Origin: Pachypanchax playfairii
Lineage: Eukaryota; Chordata; Actinopteri; Cyprinodontiformes; Aplocheilidae
DNA: 64,000 nucleotides
NCBI GenBank assembly: GCA_006937955.1
Contig: SSNP01000015.1
Location: 244,747 to 308,746, forward strand
Reading direction: 5' to 3'
Made by a program: the position numbers and the translations under genes. The notes beneath the pieces are model-generated. The model saw only the letters and a list, made by a program, of their open reading frames with translations, made no database searches and was not told the DNA's origin. Positions within the stretch are counted from its first letter, which is position 1, and each line of letters begins with the position of its first letter. This document shows positions 11,841-22,606 of this stretch, one piece after another.

Positions 11841-13050
11841 AGCCTGAAACTCATACTATAAAACAAAACCATGTCACTTAGCTGCTTGTGTCAAGTTCCA
11901 ATTGAGCACATCTGCAATAGCATTCAGAAAACAGTGTAAAACCCCACTGTAGTATGGAATATGATAGATCAGTCATTGCTGTTTTCCTTATGGCCTCATT
12001 TCATGTTTAAAGAGTGCAAAATTAACCACATGCACAATCTACTATACATGATTTTATCTGGTTTCTGCTTTCACAAAATTCTTATAGTTAGAAGAAGCAT
12101 GTGTTATACCATTTCTGCAACACCATTACAGCGAAAGATACCCCAGTTGGACTGCAAATCAATGCAGCTCACAGAGAAAGAAGCGTTAGCATTTAATCAT
12201 ATTATGTACACACACACACACATCTACAGTTATATATTTAATTTATATACACACATACGTGTGTATGTGATATGTGAATTGATCCCTGAAGGACAAAGCC
12301 TCTTGAGAAGGACAACAAACAGATACACAAAAGTTCTCACCAACACACCTCTAAAAACTGTTAAAGGATATGTTTCAGAAGAGGGGGACTATTTTCTTTG
12401 AGGTTTGTGAATTAATGCTGGTGAGTCAGTAAAGGTTAATAAATATTTAACACAGCGTTTAGGCTCTTTAAACGTTTTTTTTTCTTCTTTTTTTTGCACA
12501 CTTTGCACCTGTCAGTAGCTGTTCTGGGGCTGTGAAGACATGAGCACTCGAGAGTAATTGCATGTGTTTGCACATCAGTGTTTAGAGTACCGAACTGTGG
12601 TTCTGATTATAAGAACATGCTGCATTTAATATTGATCCTGAGAGGTCTGTGTAATCCCTCCACCCCTCCTGAAACAGTTAAAAGGGTCAAACCTGCATGC
12701 ACATGTGCTATCTTAACACTAGCCATTACAAAAGACTTCCATCCTATGAAAGCCTCTGTATGAATATTATTATGGTGTCTTTCTTTCACCTCTGCCATTT
12801 CAACAGCTCTTTTATTGTGTGTGTAAGCATTAGTAAAACTGCTTCAATGGAGGCTATAACTATGCAAGGGTTTAACCCAGGGACATTATCATTCCCTGGG
12901 TGTTGCTATAGGAGGGGATACTGCAGTCACCTTCTACACTTACAGAACAAGAAGACATTTATTAGCTAGAGTATAAGACTCAAAGAATAAACTTTCTTCC
13001 TTCCTTCCATCCATCCATCCATCCATCCATCCATCCATCCATCCATCCAT

Positions 13051-13085
<35 letters not shown>

Positions 13086-14869
13086 ATTGAAATTCAAGGC
13101 CTGAAACAAAGCCTTCAACTTGGCAGAACATAATCTGAATTAAAATACATTCATCAATCAAAGCTCAGTCAGAGAGATCAAGTGCACATCTCTCATCTAC
13201 ACATCTCACCTTGACACTCAGCACTGGAGCTCCACAGGGTTGAGTTCCGAGTCTTTTCCTCTAGTCCTTCAAACCTCATGACTGTGTCCTGCTGCACAAC
13301 ACCAACGTCATAATTACATTTGCAGAAGTCACAGCTTAGATGTAACAAAAATGAAACAAGTCTGCTTTCAGAAAGGAGGCACAGAAAGCGTTGAAGTGAT
13401 GCATGAGAAATGACCTGACATAAAACACTCATTTTAGACTGGATATCGAGGATGGACATCTACTATTGTATATTAACAGGAAGAGTGTGGAAATTCTTCA
13501 AATTCTCTGGCCTAAACCCTCCAGTCTGGCTTAATAATTCTGCAAAGAAGAGCGGGCCAAAATTTCACCACAGTGACAAGAAATACACATTGTAGTTGTT
13601 GACATCGAGGGTGAAACTGCAGGGTTACTAGGTTAGTTTGGATAATTTTTTTTTTTCCTTTATGAATGAACTCAATTTTTAAAATACTTTTTATTCAGGT
13701 TAGCTTTGTCTGATGTCAACATTTGTAGAATACTGAACACTTGTGCAAGAAATAAGTCAAATGAAAAGAAATCTGTAAAGGTGAAAGGCTTTTTCCTAGA
13801 CCAGATCATTTTTTAATGCATAGCAGCTGGTTTGTTTTCATATCTTTATATAATATTTAGCATCTTGTGTTGTTGCTCGTCATTTTGAATCAGCATTCTG
13901 AAACCCGGTCGTAAAGTGACCTAATGATAATTTTTAACTTGTCTCAAGATTCAGCTACGTGTCACTTGTTGGTTAATATGCTTGAATCAGTGTTGAGTGG
14001 CAGCTGGTGGAACAACAGGCATGAGAAAGGTAGGCTGTAGACTGAATAATAAGCTCAGTACTGGGATGAATGTTGATGAACAGGCCCAACTCCGGCCACC
14101 TTGCATTGGGGATCAGAACTGACTCATTACACTGTTGTTTGCATAAATATATTGTCTACATAGACAAAAACACACTTGCATAGTCATCATATTCGACATG
14201 CTGCTTAACTGTGCCGTGATATGCAAAATCTTGCATAATAAAAGATTTTTTCTAATTTTAAAAGTTAACTTTCAAACTATAACCATTATTACTCAGTTTT
14301 AACAATGTCACCTCTGATTTTATTAAGCTGCAAATAGCTACTTGTCATATAAAGCAGTGTGTTGTTCTAACAAGTGTACTCCTTCCTGTGCTTTTTATTT
14401 CCTGCTCTTTGTCATGAATGTCATAAAATATGAATATGGACACACATCTGTTTTAGAGTGAGCAAAGGTCTAGCTTCTACAACCATGCCACTGCCCGGAA
14501 ACAGACTTGACATATCTGTGAGACAGGATGGTGGAGAATGAGAGAGAGCTGTCCCTATCAAGACTCATCCAACAGAGACCCAACAGACCTGCTATCCAGT
14601 AGTTCAACATGGAGACTGTGCAATCTGTCAACACAGATGGATGTGCTGGCTCGTACGGCACCAGAGGGAGTATCATCATGGATATTATGAAGCGTTTGCT
14701 AGCTGCTGAAGCTGGGTAGGAAATCTACCCAAGTTAGGTTTGATCTCTTACGGGAACGCAGGACAATGGTAGGAGGAGAGGAAGTGCTGTGAATTGGTTT
14801 GTCACTTAGAAATGTCGTAAATCTTGGAAGAAGAAAACTTTCAGCTCAGTGATGTTGAGATGTGAGTGA
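11841..14869. other. Non-coding stretch with a CATC microsatellite
   Basis: The largest open frame, about 146 codons near 11961-12401, has no recognisable domain and runs through CA/TA-rich sequence. A (CA)n/(TA) patch lies near 12209-12260. The tetranucleotide array at 12994-13085 is listed separately. I see nothing else. Confidence 0.5.
12994..13085. repeat. Microsatellite (TTCC)n then (CATC)n
   Basis: A short TTCC run is followed by about 19 CATC units with one interruption (GTCC near 13077). On the minus strand it gives an artefactual DGWM repeat peptide. Confidence 0.97.
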
Positions 14870-15190
14870 GTTCTGGTATCAACTGAAGTAATTCTCATAT
14901 TTCATCATAACAACTGTGTGTGACCTCTTTTCTAATGCCAGCATGGCCTGTGGTGTCCTCCACTCTGTCATGAGCATATCACAGTCTCAGTGCCTTGGCC
15001 CTCCTTATCTCTGGGGACTTCAATCAAGTCTCTCCATCCTCCACTCTGCCCACCCTCAGCCAGCATGTCACCTGTCACACCAGAGACAATAAAACACTGG
15101 AGAAAGATCAGGAAGGACAACAACAATTACAGGAGGAAGATAAAGGACCAGCTTCTGCAGCTGCTGCAGAGCAACTCCAGGTCTAAAACC
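14870..15190 (+). mobile_element. LINE ORF2 endonuclease fragment (APE-type)
   Basis: Translated pieces read ITTVCDLFSNASMACGVLH, then in a shifted frame LALLISGDFNQVSPSSTLP and VTCHTRDNKTL. This is the order in the apurinic-type endonuclease of fish LINEs, and GDFN is the conserved catalytic-region motif. A second piece, NNNYRRKIKDQL, resembles the linker after the endonuclease and follows directly, indicating an internal deletion. At least two frameshifts are present. No activity is expected. Confidence 0.65.
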
Positions 15191-15423
15191 CTAGTTGGAA
15201 ACTAACAGCACCAACAGCACACTCCTTTGTCAGCTTTTAGAAAGGCTACCACACCTGAAATGTGTATCCTCAAAGGTCTTTTCTTCCTGCACTTGTCAAA
15301 CTCTCCAACCGACTCTGCTCCCAATAGACCTTGTGAACAGTAAAGTCTTCAAACTGATGTATTTCTTACTGTGCAATATGTTTTAGACCAATGTGCTGCT
15401 GCTGTTTAATCTCCAGTAGCTGT

Positions 15424-15645
15424 TTTTGATTGCCACTGTACGAAAACTCTCTTAATATAGTTTCTCATTCACATTTCACTTTTTAAATACTTTTTAGTTT
15501 TGATAACTATAGTTTTGATATCTATATATATATATATATATATATATGCTAGCATATATTTTGATTGCCACTGTACGAAAACTCTCTTAATATAGTTTCT
15601 CATTCACATTCCACTTTTTAAATACTTTTTAGTTTTGATAACTAT
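15424..15645. repeat. 135-bp tandem duplication with TA microsatellite
   Basis: The block 15424-15510 recurs at 15559-15645 with one noticed mismatch (TTTCACT versus TTCCACT), giving a 135-bp period. Between the blocks lie (TA)n at 15523-15547 and GCTAGCATATATTTTG. The same GCTAGCATATATTTTG follows a TA run again at 17289-17304, beyond the Tc1 insertion. Tc1 copy B therefore landed in the TA tract of the second unit. Confidence 0.85.
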
Positions 15646-15656
15646 ATATATATATA

Positions 15657-15856
15657 CAGTGGGGCAAAAAAGTATTTAGTCAGCCACCAATTGTGTAAGT
15701 TCTCCCACTTAAAAAGATCAGAGAGGCCTGTAATTTTCATCATAGGTATACCTCAACTATGAGAGACAAAATGAGCAAAAAAAATCCAGAAAATCACATT
15801 GTCTGATTTTTAAAGAATTTATTTGCAAATTATGGTGGAAAATAAGTATTTGGTCA
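15657..15856. repeat. Tc1 copy B terminal inverted repeat, transposase 5' side
   Basis: 200 bp ending in GGTCA, the inverted partner of 17059-17258, with AAGTATTTRGTCA cores at 15670-15682 and 15844-15856. Confidence 0.93.
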
Positions 15857-16019
15857 CCTACAAACAAGTAAGATTTCTGGCTTTCACAGACCTGTAACTT
15901 CTTTAAGAGGCTCCTCGGTCCTCCACTCGTTACCTGTATTAATGGCACCTGTGTGAACTCGTTATCAGTATAAAATACACCTGTCCACAACCTCAAACAG
16001 TCACGCTCCAAACTCCACT

Positions 16020-17042
16020 ATGGCCAAGACCAAAGAGCTGTCAAAGGACACCAGAAACAAAATTGTAGACCTTCACCAGGCTGGGAAGACTGAATCTGCA
16101 ATAGGTAAGCAGCTTGGTGTGAAGAAATTAACTGTGGGAGCAATTATTAGAAAATGGAAGACATACAAGACCACTGATAATCTCCCTCGATCCGGGGCTC
16201 CACGCAAGATCTCACCCCGTGGGGTCAAAATGATCACAAGAATGGTGAGCAAAAATCCCAGAACCCCACGGAGGGACCTAGTGAATGACCTGCAGAGAGC
16301 TGGGACCAAAGTAACAAAGGCTACCATCAGTAACACACTACGCCGCCAGGGACTCAAATCCTGCAGTGCCAGACATGTCCCCCTGCTGAAGCCAGGACAC
16401 GTCCAGGCCCGTCTGCGGTTTGCTAGAGAGCATTTGGATGATCCAGAAGAGGATTGGGAGAACATCATATGGTCAGATGAAACCAAAATAGAACTTTTTG
16501 GTAGAAACTCAACTTGTCGTGTTTGGAGGGGAAAGAATGCTGAGTTGGATCCAAAGAACACCATACCTACTGTAAAGCATGGGGGTGGAAACATCATGCT
16601 TTGGGGCTGTTTTTCTGCAAGGGGACCAGGACGACTGATCCGTGTAAAGGAAAGAATGAATGGGGCCATGTATCGTAAGATTTTGAGTGAAAACCTCCTT
16701 CCATCAGCAAGGGCATTGAAAATGAGACGTGGCTGGGTCTTTCAGCATGACAATGATCCCAAACACACCGCCCGGGCAACGAAGGAGTGGCTTCGTAAGA
16801 AGCATTTCAAGGTCCTGGAGTGGCCTAGCCAGTCTCCAGATCTCAACCCCATAGAAAATCTCTGGAGGGAGTTGAAAGTCCGTGTTGCCCAGCGTCAGCC
16901 CCAAAACATCACTGCTCTAGAGGAGATCTGCATGGAGGAATGGGCCAAAATACCAGCAACAGTGTGTGAAAACCTTGTGAAGACTTACAGAAAACGTTTG
17001 ACCTCTGTCATTGCCAACAAAGGCTATATAACAAAGTATTGA
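16020..17042 (+). CDS. Tc1-family DD34E transposase, intact frame (copy B)
   Basis: 340 residues, uninterrupted, starting MAKTKEL at the ATG 16020 (context CCACTATGG) about 45 bp after a TATAAAA. It has the same domains as copy A: two helix-turn-helix units (11-52, 67-122), HGGGNIMLWG at 187-196, and the triad D153, D244, E279 with 34-residue spacing. It differs from copy A at four residues: S37L in the recognition part of the first helix-turn-helix, T75M, R119H and F258L. T75M and R119H fit CpG decay (ACG to ATG, CGT to CAT). S37L and R119H could weaken DNA binding, so this copy may be the less active one. That is inference. Confidence 0.95.
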   Translation: MAKTKELSKDTRNKIVDLHQAGKTESAIGKQLGVKKLTVGAIIRKWKTYKTTDNLPRSGAPRKISPRGVKMITRMVSKNPRTPRRDLVNDLQRAGTKVTKATISNTLRRQGLKSCSARHVPLLKPGHVQARLRFAREHLDDPEEDWENIIWSDETKIELFGRNSTCRVWRGKNAELDPKNTIPTVKHGGGNIMLWGCFSARGPGRLIRVKERMNGAMYRKILSENLLPSARALKMRRGWVFQHDNDPKHTARATKEWLRKKHFKVLEWPSQSPDLNPIENLWRELKVRVAQRQPQNITALEEICMEEWAKIPATVCENLVKTYRKRLTSVIANKGYITKY

Positions 17043-17058
17043 GATTAACTTTTGTTAT

Positions 17059-17258
17059 TGACCAAATACTTATTTTCCACCATAATTTGCAAATAAATTC
17101 TTTAAAAATCAGACAATGTGATTTTCTGGATTTTTTTTCCTCATTTTGTCTCTCATAGTTGAGGTATACCTATGATGAAAATTACAGGCCTCTCTGATCT
17201 TTTTAAGTGGGAGAACTTACACAATTGGTGGCTGACTAAATACTTTTTTGCCCCACTG
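17059..17258. repeat. Tc1 copy B terminal inverted repeat, transposase 3' side
   Basis: Inverted partner of 15657-15856. It starts 16 bp after the stop codon and carries an AATAAA near 17092 that could act as the polyadenylation signal. Confidence 0.93.
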
Positions 17259-17304
17259 TATATACATGTGTATATATATATATATATATGCTAGCATATA
17301 TTTT

Positions 17305-18910
17305 GCTGCCATAAACATGTAAATTCCCACACGAACCAACAAACAAACAATTAATTTCAGTATATTTATCAGCCTGCATTAAATCAAATGATACAATTTT
17401 TGCAATTTGAGCATTACGTGTATGCAATTTTACATACTATACAGAATCAGCAAAAGGAGTAACTAGCAGGATACAAGATGGTGTTAGCTTGAGTAGCATT
17501 TTTTTATTTTAATCAGAACTGGCCAATTCGATGTCCAAATTCAGGAGAACTTGATACATTTTTGTTGACGTCTTATTGAAATACTAGATGATACAGGTTT
17601 CTGCTATCTTTATTCTGAGCACAGAAATACACCAAGAGTATTTGGGCCAAATCACATATGCTTTTTGTCAATGGCTAATGGTGCCCTGTAACATTAGCTG
17701 ATACTGTTACTAAGAAATGGACCTGCTTTCTGTCCAGATCATGGAAAGTTCTACGTACTTCTGTTGTTTCAGTCAAACTGCCGAACAACCAAGGACTGTG
17801 GTGGATTTTTTCCTCTTTCTTCTCAGTTAAATACCATTGTCCAATACTGAGCCAGACTTACTATTTCCCACCATTTTTTTTTTCATCTTTCGGGTTCTCA
17901 GTATCTGTTCACAAATGCTGCAGTTAATATCCTTGAGAAAAAGCAAAAGCTGTTTGCATCTTTTCTGGGTAATACTTTTCCTTGAGAGAGGAATATTGAC
18001 TCCTACAGAAAAGCTATGTATTGAGCTGACTTCATCCAAGGACTCTTCTTCTATTATTCAGTGAGCATCTCACTAGTGAATTGCAGGTATAAGATGGGGT
18101 ATCTGAATGTGGTGTTTAAAAGGCTGCACAAGGACTTTTTTTTTTTCAAGGAGTTGTTCATCTCTAAGTTTTAAAATCTAGAATATCAGAACACTAAATT
18201 ACAATAATATATACCATATTTGGGTTTTAGCAACACAGTAAGCTCTGTAAGGTGTGAGGCTTTATTCATTGGTAAGAAAATTTGCTGGTTTTGTTTCAAG
18301 TATTTAATAATTCAGACAATAAACAATCACTGATCTTGTGTATCCATTTGAAAGAGCAGAACTAATCACATTCACTGAAGAGTCCACGAAAACAAAGAGA
18401 CTCCCACGGGAGCTCAGCAGTGTTAGAACAGCATCTTTCAGCAGAAAGTGTCATGAATCCCCCCCCCATCTTGTTTCGAACACCACATGTAATTAGCAGT
18501 AATGAAGTGTCTTTGTCAGATATTGAAATTTGTAATTTAAACTATTTTCTGTAATGCTTAAAAAAATGAACACATATATGCAGCACAAATATACATGCTT
18601 ACATGTATCGGCGTCGAATGCAGTTGCACTAAAAAGATTTTCTAATTAGATACTGAGCTGAAGTCATTTAGCCTTCCACTGACCCGAAATTCAGTGTTTC
18701 TGTTTTGTTTTAGATAATTTTTCAGGTGATAAGATTATTTTATTATCAACAATTGCAGATAAAATTGTTATTAAAATACACGTATCAATAAATCTGCATG
18801 TTTCCCAGATTTCCTAAAGTTTATGTAACATATAAGTGAACCTGCTGCCGGAGAAGCAGCCGGACAGCCACACAGTCAGCAGTCTGTTAGCTCAGCAAGT
18901 CCTCCTTTGG
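17305..18910. other. Non-coding stretch, nothing recognised
   Basis: AT-rich sequence without coding signature or supported repeats. A C-run lies at about 18459-18466. Confidence 0.5.
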
Positions 18911-19215
18911 AGACGTTTTAGTGTTGAAAGAGAAAAGCAAGACAGCAACTTGCCATGTGTGTAATGCAAAGACTCTGATAGGTGGAAGTTGTGGCAGATT
19001 GTACAGTATTAACGACTTAGAAGAAGCCTCTGCACAGCTGACACTCTCAGCGTCCAGAGGAGCAGTGAAGAAGTTCAGCAGACAACAGCGAGGCTGAATA
19101 CAGCAGGTTACAGAAAAGTTGTTCCGTTTTGTAGTTCTGAGCAGTCAGCAACTATCTATCATGACAAATGTTGGATTTTAGAACGTCGGCATGCTGCTGG
19201 AAAATTTTAAGCAAA
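18911..19215 (+). pseudogene. ZBED/hAT transposase remnant (BED zinc finger)
   Basis: A 58-codon frame from 18921 to the stop at 19095 reads VLKEKSKTATCHVCNAKT, matching the first half of a BED zinc finger (aromatic WRRF in the adjacent frame just upstream, then C-x2-C). The histidine half is lost. Downstream, SQQLSIMTNVGF and MLLE near 19145-19205 resemble the hAT motif (Q-P-FSIVED-GF...LL--L). This is the layout of ZBED-type hAT transposases, but with a frameshift, stops and a large deletion. Non-functional. Confidence 0.5.
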
Positions 19216-20170
19216 GGCAAGTAACATTTATGATTTAAGAAATTTAAGATTTCAATCACAATTTAAATATGTTGAATATAACAAAGGTGATACAGTAAAA
19301 CTGCTGACATCATATTGTAAAATGTTTGAAAACCAATTCGGGAAACTTCAAGCGATGTTGGAGCTTTATTTCCTCTTTCCACCTCACTCAGTCACCAACT
19401 TCTTCCTTTGCTCATGTGCCCACTTTGATACATCTGTACAAATTAATCACATTTGGCAGCAATTACAAACAATTATCAGATAAACAGAAACGCACACACA
19501 GTCTTCACCCTCTGACATTGCTCTGTAAGCATGGCTGATTTGCATATTAATGTTTGCCTGTTCAGCCTCGTGGGACCTGCCCTGATTAAAGCTCAGTGAG
19601 CAACCTATTCTTTATCCACCTTTTCTTTTTTATATATATAGCATGTTGTTTTTCTAAAACATTTGCAGAGCATCTCCCACACGTTGCGGCTGCTGCTGAA
19701 TATGCAAGAGCAAATCCATAAAGCCCAGTGGGCAACAGCAGCTGACTTGCATCAACAGTGTTCATTCTCACTCTGCTCACATGGAGTTTTAGGAGCACCT
19801 TTGAATGTTATTAGTTCTGCTGTTTATTGTCTTAGTCACTGATGTATGACTGTACAAAACCAGCAATATGCCCATGATCATTTTGACATGAAGCACTTGT
19901 TTATTCAGCTGCAGAACACTCCAGACATCTGCATCAATGTGTTGCAGCATAAATATTCAATGTAAATAAATCAACCACATGATGGAGACTATGTAAAAGT
20001 TGATGCAAAGATGCTAATATTCACTAAATCAGGCTTAGAAGAGATGATTTTTGTGTTAACCTATGACAAAACCTCCATTTGCCAACATTACACAGCGTTT
20101 CAGCTGTGGGTTCATCAATCTTTTTTAAACCTGATTTAGTTCCAAATATGAATAAACTGAACTTATATGG

Positions 20171-20173
<3 letters not shown>

Positions 20174-20204
<31 letters not shown>
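20174..20204. repeat. (TA)n microsatellite
   Basis: About 15 TA units in the window sequence. Confidence 0.95.
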
Positions 20205-20208
<4 letters not shown>

Positions 20209-20532
20209 TTTTCATTTGAAATAAATGCTCTTCAAGAATAAAGAATAACAATCCAGCTGCCTCTTTGCACCTACTAGGATAAAAAATCGTAAACACAGGT
20301 TCACAGGGTCATTGTTTATTTCATCTCTGTGTTTCTGTCAAGTGCTATTTTTTTATCTACTTTCTTTATTTAGGATCCTTTCTCTGATTTTTAGGCATTG
20401 AATTCATTATTTTATCTCTTAATTGTCCACACTGAGAAAAAAGAAATAAAAGACATACTTCTTTGGATAAAAAAATTCTTTGAAGTGAAAAAAATATTGT
20501 TGATTTTTTTCAGTCAAGTGACCCCAGAGTTT

Positions 20533-20533
<1 letters not shown>

Positions 20534-20596
<63 letters not shown>
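20534..20596. repeat. (ATT)n microsatellite
   Basis: About 21 uninterrupted TAT/ATT units. Confidence 0.97.
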
Positions 20597-22082
20597 GTTT
20601 TTACTTTTACTGTTTGTTTTGCACTTAAGTGCAGTGGAGATTTGAGTAAGATACAGAAAGATATTCTCCAAACAGGTTGACCTGAATATCAAAGGGTTTT
20701 GTCATAATTATGAAGAAATATAAAAAATTTGGCAGAGTTAACACTTTATGCACTGCTGCTCCTCTCTTTAAGATAAACTAAGTAACAACATTTTTTTTTT
20801 TTTACTTCACACGACTCACAGCAAAAACTTGTTGACCCACACTTCTTATAAAATCCAATGGCAAACAGTAGAAGGTTGTTACAAACTGGTTCGTGTGTGT
20901 TTATTTGCTCATGTCTCTGAACTGAGTTGGGGGCATTCCTAAGTGTCGACCCTAATAAGATGTACAAGAAAAAAAAAGACAGTAACATAAAAGTGTGGAA
21001 AGAAACCTGTGACAGACTGACAGACGTCCAGAGATAAAATCAGACTGATCGGCATGTGTAGAACTGGTGATTGATTGGTATAAAAAATGTAACTGAAAGC
21101 TGTGACAGCTTGGTGGTTATAGAGGATGGAGCTTCTGTGTGTATGTGTGTGTGCATCAGAATTACAGCATGATTGTGTCTTTTCACCAATTTTTCTGCTG
21201 ACCCATCCACACATTTTACCCTCCACCCACATCGCTACCAAATGTGTCAGAATTTCCTGTTGGTTTTTTTTCAGATCTCACACAAGCTGAAATCAGGTAA
21301 GATTTATTCTGTGTTTATTTACCGGCTGAAGATGTAAATCAAGGATTTTGGGTGACAAGGTCTCAGTACATCTGCAGAACGGGAGAAGAGAGTTAGCAGG
21401 TAACTTGAAAGCTCACTCTGTCCCTAAGGTGTTATAAAATCCCAAAAGGCTTGTGTAAAATGTTCTCTCTTCCAGGGTGAGGTGTGGTTAGGTGTGGAAA
21501 GATAAGTCAGCCCAGGTAAGGTCAGGGCTCTCAACGAATGCATGAAACAACGTATAAAATAGCCATATTGCATCGAGTGCAACATGGAGGAAGAACTCAG
21601 GTAAGTTTGATATTAAAGGTTGAATATGGAACAGTTCTATAAAAAGCTATATTTAAAAATAAACCCTCTACGGGGCGTTTAGAGCAGTGCAGAATGAAAG
21701 TACAGTACTTCCTTTATATTTTAATTCAAATATAATTTTTTTATTAAATATTTGATCTTGATGGGCACGACGTTGGCATTATGTTTACATCTACCAGCCA
21801 ACTAGCTATCAGAGTATCGGGCACCATTGCGGGTTGCCTAATACGGTAAATAAACTGAGGCTGGTACTGTGGAAAATGGTGGAGTCGGCGAGTCAAGCAG
21901 CTGCTTCAGAACCCCAGAGATTACATTATTCTTCTCAGAAGAGGAGCGACCAGAGAAGATAAATGCCCCACTATGGTGTTCGTGTTTCATTTCCAACCTT
22001 CAAGTTGACAACTACGGGAAATAACAATCACCAAGAAACTGTAGGAATGTTTGGCTGCTGCGAACTGTGGTGAAAATGACCT

Positions 22083-22606
22083 GGGGTCTCATTTCTAAAC
22101 CTTTGCGTAGAATCCTTACTAAAACCGTACTTAAGCTCAGCAAAAAAAAATCTACTTACGTCAAGTAAGTTTGGGACCTATAAAACATGGATTACGCACA
22201 GCTGCACACAATCTCTGCTTTATAAATCACACTCTACCTAGAAATGTGCTCAGGTATTTCTGAATCACATCCCGCCCACTTTCTGCCGTAAATGGTCAAT
22301 GCAAAGTGCCTTGTGTATCTCATGCATATACATAAGCTGGCTAGTTGTTGTTCTGTGTTCTGTGTGCGCACGAAGCGGTACAATGGATAATGCTGATGGA
22401 ATTAATAATTTGATCCTTTTCAGCAGCAGCACTGCAGGTGCTCTCCATGTCCAAAATGTTCGTAAGCCAAGTCCTTAGTCAACTTAAAGTTGCGCACATT
22501 TTTCCGCTACTTTTTTTTTTATAAATCCCAAAGTTTGCGTATAAAGTTGCTTACGCAGTTTTCTGACTCTGTTTTGTGCGTAAGCAAGCTTTATAAATGA
22601 GACCCC
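22083..22606. mobile_element. Nonautonomous TIR element (524 bp)
   Basis: The left end GGGGTCTCATTTCTAAA pairs with the right end, whose reverse complement is GGGGTCTCATTTATAAA. The similarity continues weakly inward through a CGTA-rich zone (TTGCGTAGAA on the left, TTGCTTACGCA on the right). No transposase is present and no clear target duplication was found. The superfamily is uncertain. Confidence 0.7.

Larger units (their letters stand above)
15657..17258 (+). mobile_element. Tc1-type DNA transposon, copy B (1602 bp, apparently complete)
   Basis: Same length, ends and organisation as copy A but on the plus strand. CAGTGGGG starts at 15657 and CCCCACTG ends at 17258, with TA at 15655-15656 and 17259-17260. 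The 200-bp terminal repeats hold cores at 15670, 15844, 17059 and 17233. A TATAAAA box lies at 15969-15975. The target is a TA microsatellite within a tandem duplication. Its near identity to copy A points to recent activity of the family. Confidence 0.97.
19216..22082. other. Non-coding stretch with two microsatellites
   Basis: Apart from the TA and ATT arrays listed separately I see no coding signature or supported transposon. The isoleucine/tyrosine and leucine repeat peptides here are only translations of those arrays. Confidence 0.5.

Noticed and set aside
12940..13161. Repeat protein with many DGWM units
   Set aside because: Translation of the CATC microsatellite.
20398..20692. Poly-leucine and poly-isoleucine frames
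   Set aside because: Translations of the ATT microsatellite.
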